DNA from: Bacteroidaceae bacterium
Lineage (GTDB): Bacteria > Bacteroidota > Bacteroidia > Bacteroidales > Bacteroidaceae
Length of the DNA stretch: 64,000 nt
Assembly: GCA_017469925.1 (NCBI GenBank)
Contig: JAFUFK010000024.1
Span: 1-64,000 of the forward strand
Reading direction: 5' to 3'
Part shown: positions 52,137-61,331 of the stretch, one piece after another
How the letters are laid out: every line of letters starts with the position of its first letter
Position numbering within the stretch: the first letter of the stretch is position 1
The notes under the pieces: model-generated
Databases searched by the model: none
Told to the model about the DNA's origin: nothing
The model's input: only the letters and a program-made list of their open reading frames with translations
Made by a program: the position numbers and the translations under genes

Positions 52137-53633
52137 ATGACCAATATGACGATAGAGGACATACAGACGTTGATACATGGTGATGAGACTCGCACGTTGG
52201 AACTAAAGAAAACAACGGGCGAGTTGAAGGATGGAATACGTTCTGTTTGTGCTTTCCTCAATACTGCTGGCGGTTGGCTGTTCTTCGGCATTGCACCAAC
52301 AACCTTGAAGATTCTTGGTCAGGAAGTGACCGACAATACACGGAAGGAGATTGCTCGTGAGATTGCTAAATTGGAACCACTGATAGACTTGCCAGTAGAA
52401 TACATTGATGTATCAGATCGTCCGGGTTGTCAAGTTATAGCTATCCATGTGGATGCTGTAAGTTATTGGGAGGATCCGTACACCTATGACAGCAAACCAT
52501 ATATTCGAATGGAGAGTACTACCATTGTCATGCCTCGTGACATGTATTGGGATAGACTGATGCGGAGCAAGGGCAACCGCTACAAATGGGAAGACCAAGT
52601 TTGTGAAGGTATCACCTTTGCAGACTTGGAGGAACAGCGTATTCGTGGCGGAGTGCGTTTAGGTGTTGAACGTGGTCGCATGCCAGCATCTTCTTTGATG
52701 GAAACAACGGAAAGCCTTGTTGAGAAACTGAAACTTACGACTTCCGACGGGAAATTGAAGAATGCTGCTGCCGCCTTGTTCCTTCATGACACCAGCCAGT
52801 TCCCCCAGTTCCTGCTTCGCATGGCTCGTTTCCGGGGTACCGACAAGAATGAGTTTATCGACAACCAACGTGCCTACGGAAACTTCTTCACTCTCCTGGA
52901 TGCTGGCATGGCATTCTTCTTCAAGCACCTCTCTATTAGCGGAAAGATTGTTGGTTTTACGAGAGAGGAGAAACTGGAAGTTCATGCTGAAGCCCTACGT
53001 GAAGCCTTGACGAATGCGCTCTGCCATCGGTTTTTCCACAATACAAGTAGTTCTGTGGGCATCGCCATCTATGATGACCGTATTGAGATTGAGAACTCTG
53101 GTCATCTGCCAGAGGAGTTAACCACAGAGACCATTAAGCAGTCACATCATTCCTTCCCACAGAACCCAACCATTGCCGACGTGCTCTTCAAAACCACATT
53201 TTTGGAGAATTGGGGCAGCGGTGTCGGTCGCATCATGGATGCCTGTAGAGAGGCGAACCTTCCCGAACCAGAATACAACCAAAACGCGTCTTTTGTGTGG
53301 GTGACATTCAAAAGGAACACCATACAACCGTACGACCATACAAGTTCACCACACAACCATACAACCATACAAGTTCACCATACGACCTCTATGCACCCTT
53401 CTAAGGCTAAACGCCTAAAGAAGTTCTTGTCGGTAGTTGGCGAAAAAGGTGCGAACCTGAAGACTTTGATGGAGGAAATGAATTTGCGCAATAGGTCAAG
53501 CTTTGTTAATGCTTACATAACCCCAAACTTGGCAGAAGGGTATATTGCGATGCTATACCCTGAATCTCCCAATCATCCAATGCAGTCATACTTCTTGACG
53601 AACAAGGGCCGAGAATTTTTAGAACGACTTTAA
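52137..53633 (+). CDS. AlbA_2/Schlafen-type ATP-binding regulator
   Basis: 498 residues: an N-terminal AlbA_2 (Schlafen-like) domain (TRTLELKKTTGELKDGIRSVCAFLNTAGGWLFFGI), a HATPase_c_4-type domain (about 250-400; EALREALTNALCHRFF, IEIENSGHLPEEL, NWGSGVGRIMDACREA), a His/Thr-rich linker coded by an ACAACCATACAA repeat and a C-terminal winged-helix part. Such proteins are usually called putative transcriptional regulators or ATP-dependent DNA-binding proteins and are frequent in variable islands. ATG 52137 is used (ATG 52146 possible). The gene lies between long direct repeats. Confidence 0.87.
   Translation: MTNMTIEDIQTLIHGDETRTLELKKTTGELKDGIRSVCAFLNTAGGWLFFGIAPTTLKILGQEVTDNTRKEIAREIAKLEPLIDLPVEYIDVSDRPGCQVIAIHVDAVSYWEDPYTYDSKPYIRMESTTIVMPRDMYWDRLMRSKGNRYKWEDQVCEGITFADLEEQRIRGGVRLGVERGRMPASSLMETTESLVEKLKLTTSDGKLKNAAAALFLHDTSQFPQFLLRMARFRGTDKNEFIDNQRAYGNFFTLLDAGMAFFFKHLSISGKIVGFTREEKLEVHAEALREALTNALCHRFFHNTSSSVGIAIYDDRIEIENSGHLPEELTTETIKQSHHSFPQNPTIADVLFKTTFLENWGSGVGRIMDACREANLPEPEYNQNASFVWVTFKRNTIQPYDHTSSPHNHTTIQVHHTTSMHPSKAKRLKKFLSVVGEKGANLKTLMEEMNLRNRSSFVNAYITPNLAEGYIAMLYPESPNHPMQSYFLTNKGREFLERL
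53318..53392 (+). repeat. ACAACCATACAA-type repeat inside the AlbA_2 gene
   Basis: Imperfect units of CATACAACC and TACAAGTTCACCA follow one another in frame and encode a His/Thr-rich linker. Confidence 0.65.
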
Positions 53634-53663
53634 TTGCCGAAATCGTTGTCTATTTTCAGATAA

Positions 53664-54173
53664 ACGTAATGCTGCAACCACCTCACCCTGTATCGTGGTT
53701 GCAGCATTCGTTTGAGATAGGGCATGTACTTTACAAAATCCTACCATAGATTGTCAACATCCCTCACATCTGTCACCAGCCCAGTGTTTATCGAACCTCG
53801 GCGGTGTGAGGGATGTGTGAGGAATGTGAGGGATATTGGGCAAAAATGCGATTTGACGTGTAAAAAAGCGCCTTTTTCGTGATGTCAGAACTCCAAGTTG
53901 CGAGCGATGGCGCGACGTATTGTCGGGGTCGCCGCAAGGCGATTACCAGCCATTACCTAAGGAGGTAATTTCGCTCGTTTTTTCGTACCTCTGACTATCG
54001 TCGAAGATACTTGCGCTCGGCGCTCGGCCCTCAGGACGCTTGCAGAGCGAAACGGGGCAAGAAATGCTCAAAATAATTTGACCTTCGGTCTTATTTTGTC
54101 GCGACTCAGCAAAGACTATGCAAGCATTCTTTGCATTCGCTGCTCCAAAATTTGGTATTTCGCTCGCTTTTTC
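53664..54173. repeat. Long direct repeat, right copy
   Basis: Counterpart of 51559-51988. Its 118-bp identical end (54056-54173) supplies the -33 element of the gyrB promoter. It carries its own insertions, including a GTGTGAGGGAT 11-bp repeat (53804-53834) with an inverted copy ATCCCTCACAT at 53759-53769. No gene is seen in 53634-54232. Confidence 0.88.
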
Positions 54174-54182
54174 GTATCTTTG
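54151..54182 (+). promoter_or_regulatory. Promoter of gyrB-bcp
   Basis: TTTG at 54151-54154, 20-bp spacer, TATCTTTG at 54175-54182. Transcription would start near 54187, just before the alternating purine-pyrimidine tract. Confidence 0.8.
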
Positions 54183-54193
54183 CACGTTGAATA

Positions 54194-54224
54194 GCGTGTG
54201 CGCGCGTGCGTGCGCGTATATATA
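54194..54224. repeat. 31-bp alternating purine-pyrimidine tract in the gyrB leader
   Basis: Perfect alternation of G/A with C/T: GCGTGTGCGCGCGTGCGTGC followed by GCGTATATATA. The first 24 bases are CG and TG steps, a strong Z-DNA candidate. It lies within the transcribed leader, 8 bp before the gyrB ATG. Confidence 0.8.
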
Positions 54225-54232
54225 AAGGAATT

Positions 54233-56224
54233 ATGGAAGAATATCAGCACATAACGGAACAAGAGCAGGCCCAGTATTCGGCCGCGAACATCCAGGTCCT
54301 GGAAGGACTGGAGGCTGTGCGCAAGCGCCCGGCCATGTACATCGGAGACATCTCGGAGAAGGGTCTCCACCATCTGGTTTACGAAACGGTGGACAACAGT
54401 ATCGACGAGGCCTTGGCCGGATACTGTACGCACATCGAGGTCACCATCAACGAGGACAACTCCATCACGGTGCAGGACAACGGTCGAGGTATTCCCGTGG
54501 ATATGCACGAAAAGGAGCACAAGAGCGCCCTAGAGGTCGTGATGACGGTGCTGCACGCCGGTGGTAAGTTCGACAAGGGGTCGTACAAGGTCTCGGGCGG
54601 ACTGCACGGCGTCGGTGTCAGCTGCGTCAATGCCCTGTCGTCGAAGATGGTCAGCACGGTCTATCGCGAGGGAAAGATTTATCAGCAGGAGTACTCGAAG
54701 GGTAAGCCCCTGACGGGTGTGGAGACCATCGGCGAGACGGAACTGCGCGGTACGCGCCAGCAGTTCTGGCCCGACAAGAGCATCTTCACCACGACGACGT
54801 ACAAGTACGACATCCTGGCCAACCGCATGCGCGAACTGGCTTACCTGAATGCCGGCATCACCATCACCCTGACCGACAAGCGTCTGGAGGAGAACGAGAA
54901 GGTGGGCATCGAGGGCGAGCGCAAGGAAGTGTTCTACAGCGAGGGTGGCCTGCGCGACTTCGTGCGCTACATCGACTCGAGCCGTACACCGCTGACGGGC
55001 GACGTCATCTACCTGAACACCGAGAAGCAGAACACCCCCATCGAGGTGGCCATCATGTACAACACGGCCTACTCGGAGAACCTGCACTCGTACGTCAACA
55101 ACATCAACACCATAGAGGGCGGAACGCATGTAGCCGGTTTCCGCGCTGCCCTGACGCGTACGCTGAAGTCGTATGCCGAGCAACAGTGCTCGAAGGAACT
55201 GGAGAAGTTGGCCAAGAACCACGTTGAAATCAGCGGTGAGGACTTCCGCGAGGGTCTGACCGCCGTCATCAGCGTGAAGGTGGCCGAGCCACAGTTCGAG
55301 GGCCAGACAAAGACGAAGTTGGGTAACTCGGAGGTATCGGGTTACGTACAGCAGGCCGTGGGCGAGGCGCTGGCCAACTACCTGGAGGAGCATCCCCAGG
55401 AGGCCAAACTCATCGTCGATAAGGTGTTGCTGGCCGCTACGGCACGCGTGGCCGCTCGTAAGGCTCGCGAGAACGTGCAGCGCAAGTCGCCCATGGGCGG
55501 CGGCGGTCTGCCTGGCAAGTTGGCCGACTGCTCCGACAAGGACCCTGCCAACTGCGAGATGTTCATCGTCGAGGGAGACTCCGCCGGCGGCTCGGCCAAG
55601 CAAGGCCGCTCGCGCCAGTTCCAGGCCATCCTGCCCATCCGCGGTAAGATATTCAACGTCGAGCGCGTGATGTGGCACAAGGCCTTCGAGCACGAGGAGG
55701 TGAACAACATCATCCAGGCCCTGGGCGTACGCTTCGGACTGGGCGAGGACTCGAAGGAGGCCAACTACGAGAAACTGCGCTACTACAAGGTCATCATCAT
55801 GACCGATGCCGACGTCGATGGTTCGCACATCGACACCCTGCTGATGACCCTCTTCTTCCGCTACATGCCCGAACTCATCCAGAAGGGCCACCTCTACATC
55901 GCCACGCCGCCCCTCTACCGTTGCCGCATCGGCAAGAACGAGGAGTATTGCTATACGGAGGCCGACCGCCTGCGCTTCATGGAGAAGTACAACGGCGGAC
56001 GCGAGGACGGCATCACCACCCAGCGCTACAAAGGTCTGGGTGAGATGAATCCCGAGCAGTTGTGGGAGACGACCATGAATCCCGAGACGCGCCTGCTGAA
56101 GCAGGTGACCATCGAGGACGCTGCCGGTGCCGACTACGTCTTCTCCATGCTCATGGGCGAGGACGTGGGTCCGCGTCGCGAATTCATCGAGAAGAATGCA
56201 ACCTTTGCTAACATCGACGCATAA
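54233..56224 (+). CDS. gyrB: DNA gyrase subunit B
   Basis: ATPase subunit of gyrase, which introduces negative supercoils. 663 residues. ATP-site motifs: [20 protein letters not shown] and [15 protein letters not shown]; toprim motifs: [15 protein letters not shown] and DADVDGSHI; the C-terminal [21 protein letters not shown] is typical of GyrB. The ATG at 54233 gives [17 protein letters not shown]. The bcp start overlaps its stop by one base. Confidence 0.97.
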   Translation: MEEYQHITEQEQAQYSAANIQVLEGLEAVRKRPAMYIGDISEKGLHHLVYETVDNSIDEALAGYCTHIEVTINEDNSITVQDNGRGIPVDMHEKEHKSALEVVMTVLHAGGKFDKGSYKVSGGLHGVGVSCVNALSSKMVSTVYREGKIYQQEYSKGKPLTGVETIGETELRGTRQQFWPDKSIFTTTTYKYDILANRMRELAYLNAGITITLTDKRLEENEKVGIEGERKEVFYSEGGLRDFVRYIDSSRTPLTGDVIYLNTEKQNTPIEVAIMYNTAYSENLHSYVNNINTIEGGTHVAGFRAALTRTLKSYAEQQCSKELEKLAKNHVEISGEDFREGLTAVISVKVAEPQFEGQTKTKLGNSEVSGYVQQAVGEALANYLEEHPQEAKLIVDKVLLAATARVAARKARENVQRKSPMGGGGLPGKLADCSDKDPANCEMFIVEGDSAGGSAKQGRSRQFQAILPIRGKIFNVERVMWHKAFEHEEVNNIIQALGVRFGLGEDSKEANYEKLRYYKVIIMTDADVDGSHIDTLLMTLFFRYMPELIQKGHLYIATPPLYRCRIGKNEEYCYTEADRLRFMEKYNGGREDGITTQRYKGLGEMNPEQLWETTMNPETRLLKQVTIEDAAGADYVFSMLMGEDVGPRREFIEKNATFANIDA

Positions 56225-56673
56225 TGAAAGTAGGTGACAAGGCCCCCGAGATTCTGGGACGCGACGAGAACGGACAGGAGATTCGCCTGTCGGACTATGC
56301 GGGTCGCAAGTTGGTGCTCTACTTCTACCCCAAAGACATGACCTCGGGCTGCACGGCCCAGGCCTGCTCGCTGCGCGACGGTTATTCGGAACTGCGCAAG
56401 CAGGGCTACGAAGTGCTGGGTGTAAGCGTCCAGGACGAACGGAGCCACCAGAAGTTCATCGAGAAGAACCAGTTGCCCTTCCACCTCATTGCCGACACCG
56501 AGCAAACGCTTAGTCAGGCGTTCGGCACATGGGGCGAGAAGTCGATGTACGGACGTAAGTACATGGGCATGCTGCGCACAACCTTCATCATCAACGAGGA
56601 AGGCATCGTGGAGCGCATCATGCTGCCCAAGGAGATAAAGACCAAGGACCACGCCAGTCAGATAATGAATTAG
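56224..56673 (+). CDS. bcp: Thioredoxin-dependent peroxiredoxin, BCP type
   Basis: 149 residues. Reduces H2O2 and organic peroxides with thioredoxin. The peroxidatic cysteine is C43 in TSGCTAQAC, with C48 five residues on as the possible resolving cysteine (atypical 2-Cys). PKDMTSGC and FGTWGEKSMYGRKYMG are typical. Translationally coupled to gyrB. Confidence 0.95.
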   Translation: MKVGDKAPEILGRDENGQEIRLSDYAGRKLVLYFYPKDMTSGCTAQACSLRDGYSELRKQGYEVLGVSVQDERSHQKFIEKNQLPFHLIADTEQTLSQAFGTWGEKSMYGRKYMGMLRTTFIINEEGIVERIMLPKEIKTKDHASQIMN

Positions 56674-56697
56674 AAACGTCAGAAACCATACTAAAAG

Positions 56698-56910
56698 ATG
56701 AAGAAAAATATCTTTTCCAATCTGAGGGCACTGGGTATTGTACTCTTCCTCTGCCGTCGTTGGTTCAAGGTGCTCTATTGGCCCAGCCTCATCCTCATCA
56801 TCCTGGCCTCCATCGGCCTGCTCTTCTATTGGAAGGAGAACAGCCGTTCCAACAACATCTGGAACTTCATCATCCTTGTCGCCGCCCTCCTTGTTGCGGC
56901 AGGATTCTGA
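56698..56910 (+). CDS. Small membrane protein with two transmembrane helices
   Basis: 70 residues: a basic N-terminal part with CRRWFK, a helix (LYWPSLILIILASIGLLFYW), a short charged loop (KENSRSNN) and a second helix (IWNFIILVAALLVAAGF) that ends the protein. No known function. 24 bp downstream of bcp and followed by a terminator, so it is the last gene of the gyrB operon. Confidence 0.7.
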   Translation: MKKNIFSNLRALGIVLFLCRRWFKVLYWPSLILIILASIGLLFYWKENSRSNNIWNFIILVAALLVAAGF

Positions 56911-56913
56911 TAA

Positions 56914-56953
56914 AAAAAGCGGGGTGCTCAATCGAGCATCCCACTTTTTTTAA
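56914..56953. terminator. Bidirectional terminator
   Basis: GGGGTGCTC pairs with GAGCATCCC around an AATC loop, flanked by seven A residues on the left and seven T residues on the right. It ends the gyrB operon and, read leftwards, the DUF3109 gene, whose last codons lie inside the stem. Confidence 0.85.
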
Positions 56954-57590
56954 GTTCTCCGACCATCGTTTCGAGCTCCTCATACCACGCCTTGCCGAAA
57001 CGGCGGACAAGCGGTTCGCGGAGGAACTGATAGAGGCGGATATGCTCCCGCCTTCCTTTCTCCACTGCATCTCGGCAAATCTCCCACCGATGGTAGTTGA
57101 GCCCCGTAAGGCTGCCCAACTGCTTCTCGCGAATGGGATAGAGATGGCAACTGATGGGCCGCTGACGAAGCAGACATCCACAAGGACCACGGAAGGCACA
57201 GTCGCGACCGTTGACAATGCACGTCACCAGTTCGCCCTCGGGGTCGGGATATGCCACGCCTGTCCTTTCTATTTCCGACTGAGCCGAAGCAGAGAGCCGT
57301 GGCCACAGGTCGTCCAGTTGGTCTTCGATGTCGGCAATCTCGTCCATCGTCACGGGTGCTCCGGCATCGCCCTCTTCACAACAACGACCGCCACACTTCG
57401 CAATGTCGCAGGCAAAATATTCCGTCACGATGTCGGGCGAAAGCAACACATCGCCCACCTGAAGAATGGGCGGAAGAACAGACCCTCTCCCTAAATCCCT
57501 CCCCCCTAATGGGGAGGGACTTGGGTTACTTTGGCTGACTGCAGCTCCCTCCCCATTAGGGGGGAGGGCTGGGGAGAGGGTCCTTACCAT
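56928..57590 (-). CDS. DUF3109 family cysteine-rich protein (start uncertain)
   Basis: The family part starts near residue 42 (ILQVGDVLLSPDIV) and has cysteine motifs FACDIAKCGGRCCEEGDAGAP, C-I-V-N-G-R-D-C, GPCGC and RPISCHLYPIR, which suggest a bound metal or Fe-S cluster; function unknown. The frame continues upstream through both arms of the inverted repeat 57481-57582 to an ATG at 57590 that overlaps the end of ung. If that ATG is used, about 40 residues are coded by the repeat. Other starts are GTG at about 57458 or an ATT. Confidence 0.75.
   Translation of the reverse strand: MVRTLSPALPPNGEGAAVSQSNPSPSPLGGRDLGRGSVLPPILQVGDVLLSPDIVTEYFACDIAKCGGRCCEEGDAGAPVTMDEIADIEDQLDDLWPRLSASAQSEIERTGVAYPDPEGELVTCIVNGRDCAFRGPCGCLLRQRPISCHLYPIREKQLGSLTGLNYHRWEICRDAVEKGRREHIRLYQFLREPLVRRFGKAWYEELETMVGELKKSGMLD
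57481..57582. repeat. 102-bp inverted repeat with 37-39 bp arms
   Basis: Left arm 57481-57519, starting GACCCTCTCCCTAAATCCCT, pairs with the right arm 57546-57582, ending GGCTGGGGAGAGGGTC, nearly perfectly. The loop is 26 nt. No terminal direct repeat is evident. It separates ung from the body of the DUF3109 gene. Confidence 0.9.
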
Positions 57591-58249
57591 ATAATCGGTT
57601 GTTTCCCGTGCTCCTGCAAGTAGGCATTGCAGCGGCTAAACTGGTGCTGGCCGAACCACCCGCCGCGGTTGGCACTCAGCGGCGAGGGATGCACACTCTC
57701 GAGCACAAGATTTTTCGTCTTATCTATCATCCACGCCTTGCCGCGGGCAAAACCGCCCCAGAGCATATAGACAATGCCCTCGCGCCCTGTGGCCAGAGCA
57801 TGGATGGCCGCATCGGTGAACTGTTGCCAGCCGAGCGTAGCATGGCTGTTGGCCATGTGGGCCCGGACGGTAAGCGTTGCGTTCAGCAGGAGCACGCCCT
57901 GCTCGGCCCATCGCGTAAGGTTGCCCGAGGGAGGGATGGGCGCACCGAGGTCGTCGTGTATCTCCTTGAAAATATTCTGAAGCGAAGGGGGAAACTGCAC
58001 CCCATCCTGCACCGAGAAACTCAGTCCGTGGGCCTGATCAGGTTCGTGGTAAGGGTCTTGGCCGAGGATGACCACCTTTACGCGGTCGAATGGCGTCTGG
58101 TTAAATGCATTAAAAATCAGTGGCCCAGGCGGATAGCATACCCCATTGGCATACTCCCGATGTATCGAACCGACCAACTGCTGAAAATAAGGTTTGTCGA
58201 ACTCCTGTTGCAGTTTCTCCTTCCACGAAGATTCTATCTTTACATCCAT
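57584..58249 (-). CDS. ung: Uracil-DNA glycosylase, family 1
   Basis: Removes uracil from DNA. 221 residues with the catalytic water-activating motif GQDPYHEP (D65) and the leucine-loop motif HPSPLSANRGG. It ends IIW followed by a stop that overlaps the possible DUF3109 ATG. Confidence 0.97.
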   Translation of the reverse strand: MDVKIESSWKEKLQQEFDKPYFQQLVGSIHREYANGVCYPPGPLIFNAFNQTPFDRVKVVILGQDPYHEPDQAHGLSFSVQDGVQFPPSLQNIFKEIHDDLGAPIPPSGNLTRWAEQGVLLLNATLTVRAHMANSHATLGWQQFTDAAIHALATGREGIVYMLWGGFARGKAWMIDKTKNLVLESVHPSPLSANRGGWFGQHQFSRCNAYLQEHGKQPIIW

Positions 58250-58269
58250 GTTTTTCCTTATTATATAGG

Positions 58270-58277
58270 CAAAGTTA
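58270..58277 (-). promoter_or_regulatory. -7 element of ung
   Basis: TAACTTTG on the minus strand, about 15 nt of leader to the ATG. A TGAATTATGAATTGTGAATT repeat (58288-58315) separates it from the divergent promoter. Confidence 0.65.
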
Positions 58278-58321
58278 CGGATTTATTATGAATTATGAAT
58301 TGTGAATTGTGAATTAATTTG

Positions 58322-58329
58322 TACTTTTG
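58322..58329 (+). promoter_or_regulatory. -7 element of the alanine symporter gene
   Basis: TACTTTTG, 20 nt before the ATG at 58350. Confidence 0.65.
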
Positions 58330-58349
58330 CAAACAAACAACCACTTAAT

Positions 58350-59702
58350 ATGGAGACCATTAACGATTTTTTCTCAATACTGAGTTCCTTCCTGTGGGGC
58401 TGGCCCATGATTGTCCTGCTGCTCGGCACACATGTGTTCCTGACCATTCGCCTGCGCGTTCCGCAACGTAAGTTGCTGACGGGCATACGTCTGTCGGTGC
58501 AGAAGGATAAGGACGCACCGGGCGAGGTCAGTCAGTTCGGTGCTTTGGCTACCGCCCTGGCTGCGACTATCGGGACGGGAAATATCGTGGGAGTGGCTAC
58601 GGCCGTTGCACTGGGCGGACCGGGTGCTGTGCTGTGGTGCTGGCTGACAGGCCTCTTCGGCATGGCCACGAAATATGCCGAAGGACTTTTGGCTGTGAAG
58701 TATCGTGTACGGGACGAAGACGGCCGTACCTACGGCGGACCCATGTATGCACTGGAGCGCGGACTGGGACTGAAGTGGCTGGCCCTCATGTTTGCCATCT
58801 TCACGGCACTGGCTTCGTTCGGCATCGGCTGTATGGTGCAGGCCAATAGCATAGCCCTTCTGGCCAACGAGACTTTTGGCATCCCCATTTCGCTCATCGG
58901 CCTGCTTGTCTGCATCCTGACGGCCTCCGTCATCCTGGGCGGTGTGCGCTCCATCGCCCGTGTCTGCACTTTCCTCGTGCCCTTCATGGCCCTGCTCTAT
59001 GTGCTGGGATGCATCTTCATCCTTTGTGTCAATGGGAACTATGTTTGGCCCGCAATCCAACTGATTGTGGAGTCGGCCTTCAACCCGTCTGCCGCCGGAG
59101 GTGGCTTTGCGGGTGCTACGGTGATGATGGCCGCACGCTATGGTATAGCCCGCGGCCTGTTCTCGAACGAGAGTGGTATGGGGTCGGCACCCATCGTAGC
59201 CGCCGCTGCCCAGACGCGCAATCCCGTTCGCCAAGCCCTGGTCTCGAGCACAGGCACCTTCTGGGATACGGTGGTCATCTGTGCCCTGACGGGATTGGTC
59301 TTGGTATCGAGCATTCTGGCCTATCCTGACATCTCGTACGCCGACGGGGCAGCACTGACCAAGGTGGCCTTCTCAAAGATACCCTACGTCGGCGCCCCAC
59401 TGCTGACCTTCGGTATCCTGACCTTCGCTTTCAGCACCATCCTCGGCTGGAGCTACTATGGCGAGAGTGCCGTCAACTACATCGAGCACCGCCACGGTAA
59501 CCGTTTCTATCGCATACTCTATATCGTGGCCCTCTTCTTCGGCAGCATCATCAGTCTCGACATTATCTGGAACATCGCCGACTGCATGAATGCCCTTATG
59601 GCCATCCCCAACCTTATCGCCTTGTTGCTATTAAGCAAAGTGGCGGCCCAGGAGACAAATAAATATCTCTGGGCCGACCGCTTAGATGAGGATATGGAAT
59701 AG
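58350..59702 (+). CDS. Sodium:alanine symporter (AGCS family)
   Basis: 450 residues with about 10-11 membrane segments. Family motifs: ALATALAATIGTGNIVGVATA, GPGAVLWCWLTGLFGMATKYAEG and GLFSNESGMGSAPI. Takes up alanine or glycine with Na+. The ATG at 58350 follows the promoter; earlier codons of the frame overlap it. Confidence 0.92.
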   Translation: METINDFFSILSSFLWGWPMIVLLLGTHVFLTIRLRVPQRKLLTGIRLSVQKDKDAPGEVSQFGALATALAATIGTGNIVGVATAVALGGPGAVLWCWLTGLFGMATKYAEGLLAVKYRVRDEDGRTYGGPMYALERGLGLKWLALMFAIFTALASFGIGCMVQANSIALLANETFGIPISLIGLLVCILTASVILGGVRSIARVCTFLVPFMALLYVLGCIFILCVNGNYVWPAIQLIVESAFNPSAAGGGFAGATVMMAARYGIARGLFSNESGMGSAPIVAAAAQTRNPVRQALVSSTGTFWDTVVICALTGLVLVSSILAYPDISYADGAALTKVAFSKIPYVGAPLLTFGILTFAFSTILGWSYYGESAVNYIEHRHGNRFYRILYIVALFFGSIISLDIIWNIADCMNALMAIPNLIALLLLSKVAAQETNKYLWADRLDEDME

Positions 59703-59710
59703 ACCCTCTT

Positions 59711-61225
59711 TTACTTTATCAGGCACTTGCCCGTCATGTCGGCAGGCTGAACCAGTCCCATGATGTGCAGGATAGAGGGAGCCACATCGGCCAGTACTCC
59801 ATCCTCGACCTTTGCCTCCCGGTTCTCCGTGATATAGATGAAGGGCACGGGATTCAGCGAATGAGCCGTATTGGCAGTACCGTCGGGGTTGATGGCATTG
59901 TCGGCATTACCGTGGTCGGCTATGATGATGGTCTCGTAGTCCGTAGCCAAGGCAGCCTCAACCACCTCGCCTACACACTGGTCAACGGCCTTAACAGCCT
60001 GTTCGATGGCTTCGTAGATGCCCGTATGGCCCACCATGTCGCCATTGGCGAAGTTCACGACGATGAAGTCGTACTTATTCTCCTTGATAGCAGCCACCAG
60101 TTTGTCCTTCACCTCGAAGGCCGACATCTCGGGCTTCAGGTCATAGGTCTGCACCTTCGGGCTGGCCACCAGTATGCGATCCTCGCCTTCGTACGGCATT
60201 TCACGGCCACCGTTGAAGAAGAAGGTCACGTGGGCATACTTCTCGGTCTCGGCCGTGTGCAACTGCTTCAGTCCCTTTGATGCGATGTACTCGCCCAAGG
60301 TGTTCGTCACGTTCTCCTTCGGGAACAGGATGTGCACGCCCTTGAACGAAGCATCGTACGGCGTCATGCAGTAGTACTGGAGGCCGGGGATGGTCTTCAT
60401 ACCCTGCTCCTCCATGTCCTGCTGCGTCAGGACTATGGTCAGTTCCTTAGCGCGGTCGTTGCGGTAGTTGAAGAAGATGACCACGTCGCCTTCCTTGATG
60501 GTGCCGTTGACCGTCGTGTTGTTGATGGGCTTGATGAACTCGTCCGTTACACCCTCGTCGTACGACTCCTGCATGGCCTCTACCATATCGGTAGCCTGCT
60601 TGCCCTCGCCCTGGATGAGCAGGTCGTAGGCCACCTTCACACGGTCCCAACGCTTATCGCGGTCCATGGCATAGAAACGGCCGATGATGCTCGCGATGTG
60701 GGCGTTGCGCCCTTTCAGGTGGTCGGTCAACTGCTGGATAAAGGTGATGCCGCTGTGGGGGTCGGTGTCACGACCGTCCATGAAACAGTGGACGTAAGTC
60801 TCCTTGATGCCGTACTGCTCAGAGATGTCTGTGAGCGTAAACAGATGCTCCAGCGAGGAGTGTACGCCGCCGTTCGAGGTCAGGCCCATCATGTGCACGG
60901 CCTTACCGTTGGCCTTGGCATACTCATAGGCACTGACAATTTCGGGGTTCTTCAGTATCGACCCGTCCTTGCAGGCGCGGTTTATCTTCACCAAGTCCTG
61001 ATAGACGATGCGTCCGGCGCCGATGTTGAGGTGACCCACTTCCGAGTTACCCATCTGTCCGTCGGGCAGCCCTACGTTCTCGCCACTGGCCAGCAACTGG
61101 CTGTGGGGATAAGTTGCGTTAATCTTGTCGAGATTGGGCGTAGGTGTCTGGTAGATGACGTCACCCTTACCCTTGTTACCGATACCCCATCCGTCGAGTA
61201 TCATCAAAAGTGCTTTCTTTGCCAT
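59711..61225 (-). CDS. gpmI: 2,3-bisphosphoglycerate-independent phosphoglycerate mutase
   Basis: Glycolytic enzyme interconverting 3- and 2-phosphoglycerate. 504 residues. The metal ligand is D11 in MILDGWGIG, the phosphorylated serine is S61 in [17 protein letters not shown], and the C-terminal metal site reads [17 protein letters not shown]. Converges with the alanine symporter gene. Confidence 0.96.
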   Translation of the reverse strand: MAKKALLMILDGWGIGNKGKGDVIYQTPTPNLDKINATYPHSQLLASGENVGLPDGQMGNSEVGHLNIGAGRIVYQDLVKINRACKDGSILKNPEIVSAYEYAKANGKAVHMMGLTSNGGVHSSLEHLFTLTDISEQYGIKETYVHCFMDGRDTDPHSGITFIQQLTDHLKGRNAHIASIIGRFYAMDRDKRWDRVKVAYDLLIQGEGKQATDMVEAMQESYDEGVTDEFIKPINNTTVNGTIKEGDVVIFFNYRNDRAKELTIVLTQQDMEEQGMKTIPGLQYYCMTPYDASFKGVHILFPKENVTNTLGEYIASKGLKQLHTAETEKYAHVTFFFNGGREMPYEGEDRILVASPKVQTYDLKPEMSAFEVKDKLVAAIKENKYDFIVVNFANGDMVGHTGIYEAIEQAVKAVDQCVGEVVEAALATDYETIIIADHGNADNAINPDGTANTAHSLNPVPFIYITENREAKVEDGVLADVAPSILHIMGLVQPADMTGKCLIK

Positions 61226-61256
61226 AATATCTTGTTCTTTTTAGGTTTTCCACGTG

Positions 61257-61264
61257 CAAAGGTA
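61257..61264 (-). promoter_or_regulatory. -7 element of gpmI
   Basis: TACCTTTG on the minus strand, about 27 nt of leader to the gpmI ATG. Confidence 0.65.
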
Positions 61265-61297
61265 CGAATAAGCACGCGAAAATGCAAATAAATTTAT

Positions 61298-61305
61298 TAT
61301 CTTTG
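61298..61305 (+). promoter_or_regulatory. -7 element of the GH2 gene
   Basis: TATCTTTG, about 22 nt of leader to the ATG at 61332. Confidence 0.65.
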
Positions 61306-61331
61306 CCCCTGTAACCAAATATTACCACAAG

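Noticed and set aside
51559-54173. Long direct repeats as ends of an insertion sequence or composite transposon
   Set aside because: No transposase, no terminal inverted repeats and no short target duplication were found.
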